In this document: positions 7,206 through 12,435 of the stretch, in pieces
Numbering within the stretch: position 1 is the stretch's first letter
Layout: each line of letters starts with the position of its first letter
Assembly: GCA_002506425.1 (NCBI GenBank)
Contig: DAXO01000065.1
Location: forward strand, 1-12,435
DNA: 12,435 nucleotides
Source of the DNA: Methanomassiliicoccaceae archaeon UBA480
GTDB lineage: Archaea; Thermoplasmatota; Thermoplasmata; Methanomassiliicoccales; Methanomethylophilaceae
Direction: 5' to 3'
Program-made: the position numbers and the translations under genes
Notes under the pieces: generated by a model
The model's database searches: none
What the model was told of the DNA's origin: nothing
Seen by the model: the letters and a program-made list of their open reading frames with translations, nothing else

Positions 7206-7206
7206 A
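7199..7206 (+). promoter_or_regulatory. TATA box of the FKBP gene
   Basis: TTTATAAA in an AT-only stretch (7195-7208) is centred about 29 bases before the FKBP ATG, giving a leader of only a few bases. It contains the TAA stop of the radical SAM gene. Confidence 0.6.
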
Positions 7207-7231
7207 AAGGCCATGGGTGCGCCCGATATAG

Positions 7232-8125
7232 ATGACTGGCGAAGGCATCAAAAAGAAGAGAGACCCGATTTTCTCGGTCTGCTTCGTCGTTTTCGTCGTG
7301 GCATGCGTAGGCGTCCTGGGCGTCTACGTCGACGAACACTACATACAGCAAGATGAGACGAAGGTGGCTTTCGGCGACAAGGTCGCAGTGAACTACGTTG
7401 GAACATACTATGCCGCCTACGGAGAGGACAATGCAGTCGTTTTCGACACGTCCATCGCCAGCATCGGCAAGGATGACGACATCACCAAATCGAATGACTT
7501 CTCATCCTCATCCTACAAGACGTTCGACGTCACCGTCGGATCCAACGGCGCCCTGAAGATGTTCGAGGAAGCGCTCGTCGGCCACAAGATCGGCGACAAG
7601 ATTCAGGTCGAGATTCCTGCCGGAGAGGGATACGTGACTTCCGACGGCTCGGTTCTGGAAAACCAGTCCAGGAGCTTCACAGTCCCTGCCGTCCAGAAGA
7701 TGAGCAAGACTCAGTTCGAGAGCATATACGATGATGTCAAGCTCACTGCGGGAACCGGAGTCTACATCACCACCGCATACGGATGGGAAGGCATCGCGAC
7801 CCTGTCCAGCACCGACAACAGCGTGCTGATCCAGAATATGCCCGGCAACCAGACCTACGAGTACATCGGAAACGATGACAGCAAATTCGGAAAGGTCACC
7901 TTCTCCGTCAACGGAATGGAAGGCGAGTCGTACAAGGTCACGATCGGATTCGAGGAGACCAAGAATGTCGGCGGCGACGACATCCAGATGATCAAGGTCA
8001 ATGTAGACGGCACCCCTGTGTACATCACGGGTTTCACCGACACCACCTACGACTACAAGACCTGCGCCGAGAAGGACAACGTCAAGCTGTTCTTCGAGAT
8101 CGAGATTGTAAGCATCAACGCTTGA
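7232..8125 (+). CDS. Membrane-anchored FKBP-type peptidyl-prolyl cis-trans isomerase
   Basis: The protein has 297 residues. A short basic N-terminus (KKKR, 7-10) precedes one hydrophobic helix at 13-33, so the remainder should face outside. Residues 45-155 carry FKBP features: DKVAVNYVGTYY (49-60), VVFDTS (69-74), then FEEALVGHKIGDKIQVEIPAGEGY (111-134), which matches the usual pattern of an FKBP flap and active-site strand. About 25 extra residues (75-98) separate VFDTS from this part, placed like an insert-in-flap domain. Residues 160-297 form a second beta-rich domain ending VKLFFEIEIVSI, reminiscent of the final FKBP strand. Likely role: prolyl isomerase or chaperone for exported proteins. 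The ATG at 7232 gives a near-leaderless start after the TATA box; an ATG at 7213 is in another frame. It is single-gene, closed by a strong hairpin. Confidence 0.85.
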   Translation: MTGEGIKKKRDPIFSVCFVVFVVACVGVLGVYVDEHYIQQDETKVAFGDKVAVNYVGTYYAAYGEDNAVVFDTSIASIGKDDDITKSNDFSSSSYKTFDVTVGSNGALKMFEEALVGHKIGDKIQVEIPAGEGYVTSDGSVLENQSRSFTVPAVQKMSKTQFESIYDDVKLTAGTGVYITTAYGWEGIATLSSTDNSVLIQNMPGNQTYEYIGNDDSKFGKVTFSVNGMEGESYKVTIGFEETKNVGGDDIQMIKVNVDGTPVYITGFTDTTYDYKTCAEKDNVKLFFEIEIVSINA

Positions 8126-8132
8126 ACCAAAC

Positions 8133-8172
8133 GGCCAGGAATACCTGGCCCCTTTCCTTTATTCTATATTCT
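8133..8172 (+). terminator. Hairpin terminator after the FKBP gene
   Basis: GGCCAGG (8133-8139) and CCTGGCC (8144-8150) form a perfect seven-pair stem with an AATA loop, followed by a pyrimidine-rich, T-rich run to about 8172. It starts 8 bases after the FKBP stop. Because the stem is symmetric it could also stop thiDN transcripts arriving from the right. Confidence 0.75.
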
Positions 8173-8287
8173 ATTACGTCCGAGCTCCGAGACAGGTTGT
8201 CCAGAGCCAGCCATTCCTCTGTCGGACTAGATGCGGAATTACGTTCTGCAAACAGACAAGGAATCAAAGAAACGTGAAGAGGTTTCC

Positions 8288-8309
8288 GCACCCGAGCACG
8301 CCCGGATGC
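8288..8309 (-). terminator. Possible hairpin after thiDN
   Basis: On the minus strand GCATCCG (8309-8303) pairs with CGGGTGC (8294-8288), with one T-G wobble. The pairing is better on this strand than on the plus strand, and the hairpin lies about 25 bases beyond the thiDN stop. Only a mild T enrichment follows. I see no gene in the rest of the spacer, 8173-8333. Confidence 0.25.
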
Positions 8310-8333
8310 GATAGAACGCGATACTGATAGCAG

Positions 8334-9617
8334 TCAGAGGATCTCTTCCAGCTTCGATAGCATATCAACCGTATCCTTCGCGAGAAGACGAACGATACGA
8401 TCCTTCTTCGATCCCTTGTCGACAATCGCATCGGGAATATCTTTGCACTTCGAAAGAGCCTTCTCTGTGGACTCGATCAGCTTGTCCTTGGAAAGCTCGG
8501 CCACGACGGTCTTGAAACCGACCTCTTCCATAATGTCGAGCATGTCCTTGGTGCAGTTGAGGCTCATGATGCATCTAGTCTCGGGACTTTTCTTCATCAC
8601 AGCCATCAGGATATAGGACAGACCCTCTGCTGTTCCAAACTTGGCGGGACCTCCCTTGCGGATCATGCCGTTGTGAACGGTCATCCTCTTGTCTATGGCC
8701 GCGATCTGCTCCGGACCCGTGGCGTCCTTCATCGCCATAGCGATATTCATGCCACTCTTGGGAACGTATTCGTCAGGAACGATATCGAGGATCCTGTTGG
8801 CTGCGGAATCCAAAGCATCCAGGACCATGAATCCCTCGCTCTCCCCTTCCTTGACCATCGGATTGACGATCACGTCGCCATGACCGATGACATACTGGGT
8901 AGCTATAGCGTCCTGGATCAGCTCGCGCGATTTGAACACCGCATTGGCGACATCCATCCCCTTCGCCATATGGGCCGTGATGTATGAAGACAGAACACAT
9001 CCGCTTCCATGGCCCGCCTTGTCTAGCCTTGGATACTCCATCTTGGTAAACTCCGAGGAGAGATACAGGAAATCCACGACTGTTGGGGTGTTGTAGTGCC
9101 CTCCTTTCATAAGGACGGCTGATCCCTGCTTGCCTATGAGCTCCGCTGCGAGACGCTCGTCATCCTTCGTCCTGATCTTCATCTTGGCGAGCACTTCGGC
9201 TTCATTCTTGTTGGGCGTAACCAGCTCGCATATAGGCAGGAGCTTTCTCCTGAGGGCATCCGCGAGATCGTCATCCATCAGAGAACATCCCGTGCCAGAG
9301 ACCATTACAGGATCCACTATCAAAGGAGCCTCGTGATCCTCCAGTATGTCCGCCACGACGCCTACTATCTCGGCGTTGTAGAGCATACCGGTTTTTATCG
9401 CCTTGATATCGGCATCTCTGAGTACCGCTTCCAGTTGCTCCTTGACGAACTCCTCGGAGATTGGGAGAATGCTGCTGACGCCCGTGGTGTTCTGGGCCGT
9501 CACAGCGGTGATGACTGTCGCCGCATGGACGCCCACGGAGGCCATAGCCTTGACATCTGCCTGGATGCCAGCCCCCCCGATGGAATCCGAACCAGCGACT
9601 GTGAGTGCTGTTCTCAT
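8334..9617 (-). CDS. thiD: HMP/HMP-phosphate kinase fused to a ThiN domain (ThiDN)
   Basis: The 427-residue product has two parts. Residues 1-262 are ThiD, which phosphorylates hydroxymethylpyrimidine twice: GSDSIGGAGIQAD (9-21), KTGML (75-79), DPVMVSGTG (102-110), TPNKNEAE (134-141), LMKGGHY (169-175) and GHGSGCVLSS (202-211). Residues about 265-427 are a ThiN domain (GMNIAMAMKDA, 289-299, to KKDRIVRLL, 404-412), which in many archaea is the thiamine phosphate synthase. Here the segment usually reading like FGASSH, with an active-site His, appears as FGTAEG (327-332), and the later Arg-containing segment reads SLNCTKDM. Activity of this half is therefore doubtful, and thiE is present in the same window. 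The ATG at 9617 (MRTALTVAGSDS) fits the family and lies 25 bases after a TATA box; an upstream in-frame start at 9680 would run across the promoter. Confidence 0.93.
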   Translation of the reverse strand: MRTALTVAGSDSIGGAGIQADVKAMASVGVHAATVITAVTAQNTTGVSSILPISEEFVKEQLEAVLRDADIKAIKTGMLYNAEIVGVVADILEDHEAPLIVDPVMVSGTGCSLMDDDLADALRRKLLPICELVTPNKNEAEVLAKMKIRTKDDERLAAELIGKQGSAVLMKGGHYNTPTVVDFLYLSSEFTKMEYPRLDKAGHGSGCVLSSYITAHMAKGMDVANAVFKSRELIQDAIATQYVIGHGDVIVNPMVKEGESEGFMVLDALDSAANRILDIVPDEYVPKSGMNIAMAMKDATGPEQIAAIDKRMTVHNGMIRKGGPAKFGTAEGLSYILMAVMKKSPETRCIMSLNCTKDMLDIMEEVGFKTVVAELSKDKLIESTEKALSKCKDIPDAIVDKGSKKDRIVRLLAKDTVDMLSKLEEIL

Positions 9618-9636
9618 ATCTGGCCATATCAGGTGC

Positions 9637-9646
9637 TTATTAATAA
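9637..9646 (-). promoter_or_regulatory. TATA box of thiDN
   Basis: TTATTAATAA, a perfect palindrome, is centred about 25 bases before the thiDN ATG and predicts a leaderless message. Its symmetry means it could also bind TBP in the other direction, but the 9697 gene has a nearer candidate. Confidence 0.6.
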
Positions 9647-9664
9647 CAACAAGCCCCGGATAAA

Positions 9665-9674
9665 CATTAAATAG
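9665..9674 (+). promoter_or_regulatory. TATA-like box of the 121-residue gene
   Basis: CATTAAATAG is centred about 27 bases before the ATG at 9697, consistent with a leaderless start. Together with the box at 9637-9646 it makes the 79-base gap a divergent promoter. Confidence 0.45.
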
Positions 9675-9696
9675 AGTCATCTCCAGTCACACGACG

Positions 9697-10062
9697 ATGA
9701 AGGTCTACAGCGTCAACTTCCTTCTTAACGGCAAGACACCATACAAGGATCTGGCCCCCGTCTTCCCCGACATCCTGAAAATGCTCCTTGAGGAGATTGG
9801 GCAGATGCCCGAAGAGGAGGAGATTCTCCAGATGCTGATCGATCTCAATGTGTCCGACCTCGAAAAGGACAGAAAGCCCGAGGGATACAACCGCAAAGGA
9901 AAGGTACGCCTCGTGTTTCCCATGGACAGAAAGGAGTTCTACATCAAGACCTACATCAAAAATCAGGATCTCTCAGTCATCGCTGGCAACATAAGCAATA
10001 TGCTGACTGCTGCAGGAGTGAAGTTCACCACCACTCAGAACGACGACGTAGAGTTCAATTGA
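9697..10062 (+). CDS. Hypothetical protein, 121 residues
   Basis: I do not recognise this protein. It is soluble-looking and charged, with no membrane segment or cysteine. It starts with a strand-like MKVYSVNFLLNG, continues with an acidic helical stretch (GQMPEEEEILQMLIDL, about 35-50), a basic region (KPEGYNRKGKVRLVFP, 60-75) and ends with alternating strand and helix (EFYIKTYIKN, LSVIAGNISNMLTAAGVKF). This could be a small alpha/beta fold. Evidence that it is real: ordinary codon use with GC-rich third positions, an ATG placed 27 bases after a TATA-like box, and a hairpin soon after the stop. It is divergent from thiDN, with only 79 bases between the starts, so shared regulation is possible, but no function follows from this. 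Confidence 0.7.
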   Translation: MKVYSVNFLLNGKTPYKDLAPVFPDILKMLLEEIGQMPEEEEILQMLIDLNVSDLEKDRKPEGYNRKGKVRLVFPMDRKEFYIKTYIKNQDLSVIAGNISNMLTAAGVKFTTTQNDDVEFN

Positions 10063-10071
10063 GTTCTGATC

Positions 10072-10113
10072 CATCCGCGTCCTTCATGGCGCGGATGATT
10101 CCCAATTTCTTCT
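10072..10113 (+). terminator. Hairpin terminator after the 121-residue gene
   Basis: CATCCGCG (10072-10079) and CGCGGATG (10090-10097) form a perfect eight-pair stem with a ten-base loop. The stem begins 10 bases after the stop and is followed by a TTTCTTCTTCT pyrimidine run. Archaeal termination relies mainly on T-rich runs, so stem and tail together are plausible. Confidence 0.55.
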
Positions 10114-10248
10114 TCTCCCGACCTATTGATAATATTGTTTTCAGTTCCGGGATGCTTCGTAACTTGGTATCCTACATTTCGCCATTTAGTATCTGGTTGA
10201 TTAGACAAATATCTAGAAAAACGGCTTTATTGGCAACCTTACTAATAA

Positions 10249-10258
10249 TTTTTATATA
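10249..10258 (+). promoter_or_regulatory. TATA box of the mtmC-mtmB operon
   Basis: TTTTTATATA, preceded by an A-rich stretch that could hold the BRE, is the best TATA match in the window. Counting about 26 bases from its centre puts transcription start near 10280, leaving a leader of about 130 bases before the mtmC ATG. No other good box lies closer to mtmC. Confidence 0.65.
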
Positions 10259-10334
10259 CTTGTGTATGCAAATAAACGGATTAGTACCGAATACTATTAA
10301 TATGTCATCAACATAAGCAGTTTTGTTGGGAAAA

Positions 10335-10389
10335 ACCGAACAAATGAACAGTCGAGCCATAGTCGAAGAGATGTATGGCTCGGTTCGGT
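10335..10389 (+). promoter_or_regulatory. Two-stem hairpin in the mtmC leader
   Basis: The inner stem pairs CGAGCCATA (10353-10361) with TATGGCTCG (10374-10382), nine pairs around a 12-base loop. The outer stem pairs ACCGAAC (10335-10341) with GTTCGGT (10383-10389), stacked directly on the 3' side with an 11-base bulge on the 5' side. The structure ends 14 bases before the ribosome-binding sequence of mtmC (10404-10410). An upstream TACCGAA (10285-10291) can also pair with TTCGGTA (10384-10390), competing with the outer stem. Pairings were found by eye; no folding energy was computed. I know of no named riboswitch with this shape. Confidence 0.5.
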
Positions 10390-10401
10390 ACAAATCAACA
10401 G
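10340..10401 (+). repeat. Direct repeat flanking the mtmC leader hairpin
   Basis: ACAAATGAACAG (10340-10351) and ACAAATCAACAG (10390-10401) match at 11 of 12 positions, 50 bases apart. The first copy forms the bulge between the two stems and the second follows the outer stem. The second copy abuts the ribosome-binding sequence of mtmC. Paired copies around a hairpin could be a protein-binding site. Confidence 0.5.
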
Positions 10402-10409
10402 AAGAGTGA
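10344..10409 (+). CDS. Possible 21-codon leader peptide upstream of mtmC
   Basis: An ATG at 10344 opens a 21-codon frame (starting MNSRAIVEEMYGS) that ends in TGA at 10407-10409, four bases before the mtmC ATG. It runs through the leader hairpin, so its translation would open the stems and could deliver ribosomes to mtmC. There is only a weak GGGAA upstream and no homologue I recognise. The frame is short enough to arise by chance. Confidence 0.2.
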   Translation: MNSRAIVEEMYGSVRYKSTEE

Positions 10410-10413
10410 GAAT

Positions 10414-11052
10414 ATGGGAAAGGAAGAGATCCTCGCAGATCTGAAGACATCCATCGAGACTTGGAACATCGCCCTGGCTCAGGAAGCCACCAAGAAGGCC
10501 ATCGATGAGAACATCCCCATAGCGGAGATCATCGGTGACGGTCTCGGAAAGGGAATGGAGGTCGTCGGCGTCAGGTTCGACAAGGCCGAGATCTTCCTAC
10601 CCCAGGTCGTTGCCGCTTCCAAGACCATGGAAGCTGCGCTGAAGATCCTCGAGCCTCTCATGTCCAAGGGTGACGGATCCATGAAGGGAACCGTCGTCAT
10701 GGGAACCGTCGAGGGAGATATCCACGAGATCGGAAAGAACGTCTGCTGCGCCATGCTCCGCGGTGCCGGATACAAGGTCATCGACCTCGGTCCCGATGCA
10801 TCCGCTCAGGACTTCATCGATGCCGCCGACGAGAACGAGGCCCAGATCATCGGAGGCTCCGCCCTCATGACCACCACCCTCGAGGCTCAGAGGGAGCTCG
10901 TCGAGGCCGTCAAGGAGGTCGAGGCCCCCTACAAGTGCATCTTCGGAGGAGCACCCTGCAGCCAGGAGTGGTGCGACGAGATCGGTGCAGACGGATACTC
11001 CGCGACCGCTAATGAGATCATCGGGCTTGTGGACAAGCTCGAAGCACAGTGA
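10414..11052 (+). CDS. mtmC: Monomethylamine corrinoid protein
   Basis: MtmC carries the methyl group from monomethylamine, received from MtmB, to the methyltransferase that methylates coenzyme M. The 212-residue protein has the two standard parts: a helical cap (1-90, including AEIFLPQVVAASKTM at 58-72) and a B12-binding Rossmann domain with GDIHEIGKN (101-109; Asp102, His104 as lower cobalt ligand, Gly107), then DLGPDA (124-129), GSALMTTT (148-155) and FGGAP (177-181). The assignment to MtmC rather than the similar MtbC or MttC rests on mtmB directly downstream. The ATG at 10414 is chosen over one at 10375 because it fits the family start and follows GAGTGAG at 10404-10410; the 10375 start lies inside the hairpin. 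Heavy use of AAG, GAG, GTC and ATC suggests high expression. Confidence 0.93.
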   Translation: MGKEEILADLKTSIETWNIALAQEATKKAIDENIPIAEIIGDGLGKGMEVVGVRFDKAEIFLPQVVAASKTMEAALKILEPLMSKGDGSMKGTVVMGTVEGDIHEIGKNVCCAMLRGAGYKVIDLGPDASAQDFIDAADENEAQIIGGSALMTTTLEAQRELVEAVKEVEAPYKCIFGGAPCSQEWCDEIGADGYSATANEIIGLVDKLEAQ

Positions 11053-11076
11053 GATAACACCACCAAGAGACCCCAC

Positions 11077-11083
11077 AGGAGGA
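11077..11083 (+). promoter_or_regulatory. Strong ribosome-binding site of mtmB
   Basis: AGGAGGA lies six bases before the mtmB ATG and is the best Shine-Dalgarno match in the window. It contrasts with the mostly leaderless genes and fits the second gene of an operon, 37 bases after mtmC. Confidence 0.8.
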
Positions 11084-11089
11084 TAAAGA

Positions 11090-12435
11090 ATGGCAGCAAC
11101 AAGAGCTCTGACGATCACCGACGTCTATGACAGGTTCGTCAAGGGAAAGAAGACGAAGGTCGAGGACTGGGACTACAAGGTCATCCCCGAGAACCTCACC
11201 GCGCTCAAGGACAAGTACAAGATCAAGTTCGAGCCCGGGCAGATCATCCCCGAGGACAAGGACATGGTCAACAGGCTGTTCCAGGCCGGTCTCGAGATGC
11301 TCGTGACCACCGGATACTACTGTCAGGACCTCGGACGCGTCATGCATGTGACCGAGGAGGAGGTCTGGGAGGGCATCAAGAAGACCCCGACCAAGCTGAT
11401 CCTGGGAGAGGGGAAGGACATCGCCAGGTTCTACCCCAGGCACGGGAACAGCAACGTCAAGCCGATCATCCAGGGAGGACCCACCGGATCCCCGATCTCC
11501 GAGGACGTCTTCGTCCAGATCATGCAGTCGTATGCCCAGGAGGGTGTTGTTGACAATCTGGTCAATGGAGTCATGACTACGATCGAGGGTCATCCTGCGA
11601 AATCCAAGACCCCCTACGAGATCCGCGCCACCATGGCGGAGCTCAGGGCCACGAAGGAGGCCCGCGTCCGTGCCGGCAGGCCCGGACTCGGTGTCTAGGG
11701 ACCGGAGACACCGCTCTCTGAAGCGGCGCGTCTCTGTGCGGACCTTCCCAACGCGGGACACAGGATCACCGATGCCCACGAGTGCTCCCAGCTCAACGAG
11801 CTGAAGATGGACATGACCGGACTGAACATGCTGGCCGGATGGACCACCGTCGGCGACACCATCATGATCGAGCAGATGCCCATCCTCGGAGGATACACCG
11901 GAGGGATCGAGGAGACCGCGATCTGCGATGTCGCTACGACCCTCGGATCCTTCGCCTGCTTCAGCGGTAACTTCCACCTGGACGGACCCATCCACATCAG
12001 ATGGGGAACGACCATGGCCAAGGAGACCCTGCAGGTCGCCGCCTGGGCTGCCGCAGCCGTCGATGCCAACACCGACCTGCTGCTCGCCAACCAGTACTAC
12101 CCGATCGCAGGACCCTGCACCGAGATGTGCCTGCTGGAGACCGCCGCGCAGGCGATCACCGACACCGCGTCCGGAAGGGAGCTGCTCTCCGGATCCGCCG
12201 CCGCCAAGGGAGTCGTCCAGGACAAGACGACCGGAATGGAGGCCAGGATGATGGGCAACGCCGCTCTCGCCACCGCGGGAATGAAGATCTCCGACGTCAA
12301 CGAGATCCTCGGAAAGCTCATCCCCATGTACGAGGCCCACTACACCGACGCTCCTGCCGGAAAGACCTTCCAGGAGTGCTACGACGTGAAGACCGTCAAG
12401 CCCACCCAGGAGTACCTCGAGGTCTACGACAAGGC
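11090..12435 (+). CDS. mtmB: Monomethylamine methyltransferase with in-frame pyrrolysine codon (3' end outside window)
   Basis: MtmB transfers the methyl group of monomethylamine to the cobalt of MtmC. The frame has a single TAG at 11696-11698, codon 203 counting the start Met, and continues open to the window end, about 448 codons of an expected 458. Both sides match known MtmB: before it PIIQGGPTGSPISEDVF and RPGLGV, after it GPETPLS, DAHECSQLNELK, EQMPILGGYTGGIEET, HLDGPIHIRWG, NQYYPIAGPCTEMCLLE, DKTTGMEARMMG and AGKTFQECYDVKTV. GRPGLGV-TAG-GPET is the family's pyrrolysine context (residue 202 in Methanosarcina barkeri MtmB), so the codon is read as pyrrolysine, needing pylT and pylS and the biosynthesis genes elsewhere. 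It is not a pseudogene. Stopping at TAG would leave a 202-residue fragment without the active site. Codon use resembles mtmC, and both appear to share one transcript. Confidence 0.96.
11696..11698 (+). other. Amber codon read as pyrrolysine
   Basis: TAG lies between codons for RPGLGV and GPETPLS, the conserved context of the pyrrolysine residue in the MtmB active site. The downstream frame stays open and conserved for 245 codons to the window end. No other gene here ends in or contains TAG. Confidence 0.95.
11705..11734 (+). promoter_or_regulatory. PYLIS-like stem-loop downstream of the amber codon
   Basis: GAGAC (11705-11709) pairs with GTCTC (11730-11734), and within it CCGCT (11711-11715) pairs with AGCGG (11722-11726) around a six-base loop, with a small internal loop between stems. 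It begins six bases after the TAG. Stem-loops here (PYLIS) have been proposed for Methanosarcina mtmB, where they are reported to be non-essential for amber reading. Found by eye and inside coding sequence, so codon constraint also shapes it. Confidence 0.4.

Larger units (their letters stand above)
10063..10413. other. 351-base spacer before mtmC: terminator, AT-rich promoter, structured leader
   Basis: This is the longest gene-free stretch. It holds a hairpin just after the preceding gene (10072-10097), an AT-rich block without convincing coding potential (about 10120-10330), a strong TATA box (10249-10258) and a predicted leader of roughly 130 bases containing paired and repeated segments. 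Other promoters in the window appear leaderless, so the leader length stands out. Confidence 0.8.

Noticed and set aside
8173..8333. Possible tRNA or small RNA between the FKBP gene and thiDN
   Set aside because: No T-loop consensus, no acceptor-stem pairing and no recognisable RNA family. Only a weak hairpin at 8288-8309 is seen.
10059..10316. 85-codon plus-strand frame with a hydrophobic segment in the spacer before mtmC
   Set aside because: It starts at a TTG overlapping the preceding stop, runs through a hairpin and the mtmC TATA box, and has AT-rich composition unlike the neighbouring genes. No Shine-Dalgarno or TATA box fits it.
10172..10450. 92-codon minus-strand frame over the mtmC promoter and start
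   Set aside because: It is antisense to the mtmC leader and first codons, has no homology I recognise, and its composition follows the AT-rich spacer.
11090..11698. mtmB as a truncated pseudogene ending at TAG
   Set aside because: The TAG is at the known pyrrolysine position and the downstream frame is conserved to the window end.
11018..12340. 440-codon minus-strand frame antisense to mtmB
   Set aside because: Its long openness comes from the codon bias of mtmB (few antisense stops). The sequence is Gly/Asp/Leu/Val-rich and low in complexity, while the plus strand encodes a conserved enzyme.
1..12435. CRISPR arrays, insertion sequences or attachment sites
   Set aside because: No regularly spaced repeats, transposase or integrase genes, or long terminal inverted repeats were seen. 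Base composition changes only at ordinary promoters.

Overview
The window looks like a piece of a hydrogen-dependent methylotrophic methanogen of the archaeal order Methanomassiliicoccales, probably a gut or host-associated Methanomethylophilaceae-like lineage. The reasons are a monomethylamine methyltransferase pair (mtmC-mtmB) whose mtmB carries an in-frame amber codon at the known pyrrolysine position, archaeal TATA boxes placed for leaderless transcripts, an archaeal-type peptidyl-tRNA hydrolase (Pth2), a ThiD-ThiN fusion, and fairly GC-rich genes separated by AT-rich promoters. The species assignment is inference.

Layout, left to right. Plus strand: the 3' end of a transglutaminase-like protein (1-278), then thiM (303-1094), overlapping by four bases a beta-class carbonic anhydrase whose reading frame runs on to 2044. 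Minus strand, reading leftward from 6501: thiE, a large membrane-anchored tandem winged-helix regulator (3298-5793), a zinc-ribbon/membrane/pseudo-transglutaminase protein (2062-3273), and pth2 (1631-2011). pth2 lies entirely antisense inside the carbonic anhydrase frame. Plus strand: a small radical SAM protein divergent from thiE, then a membrane-anchored FKBP-type prolyl isomerase (7232-8125) with a clear hairpin terminator. Minus strand: thiDN (8334-9617). Plus strand: an unrecognised 121-residue protein, a 351-base AT-rich spacer with a promoter and a structured leader, then mtmC and mtmB. mtmB runs off the window about ten codons before its expected end.

Three themes connect the genes. 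(1) Thiamine: thiM (thiazole salvage), thiE (thiamine phosphate synthase) and thiDN (HMP kinase plus ThiN domain) are spread over three transcription units. The ThiN domain seems to lack a usual active-site histidine, so ThiE may be the working synthase. (2) Cell-surface sensing: the regulator and the zinc-ribbon protein are adjacent, and each has a cytoplasmic regulatory-looking part, one membrane helix and an outside domain. They are candidates for a signalling pair. (3) Methylamine methanogenesis: MtmB moves the methyl group of monomethylamine to the corrinoid protein MtmC. The mtmC leader holds a two-stem hairpin, a direct repeat, an alternative pairing partner and a 21-codon upstream frame, and is the best candidate here for an undescribed regulatory element.

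Most other genes have a TATA-like box about 25-30 bases before the start codon, often inside the 3' end of the neighbouring gene. All twelve other stop codons in the annotated genes are TGA or TAA, as expected where TAG encodes pyrrolysine. I saw no rRNA, tRNA, CRISPR array or insertion sequence.
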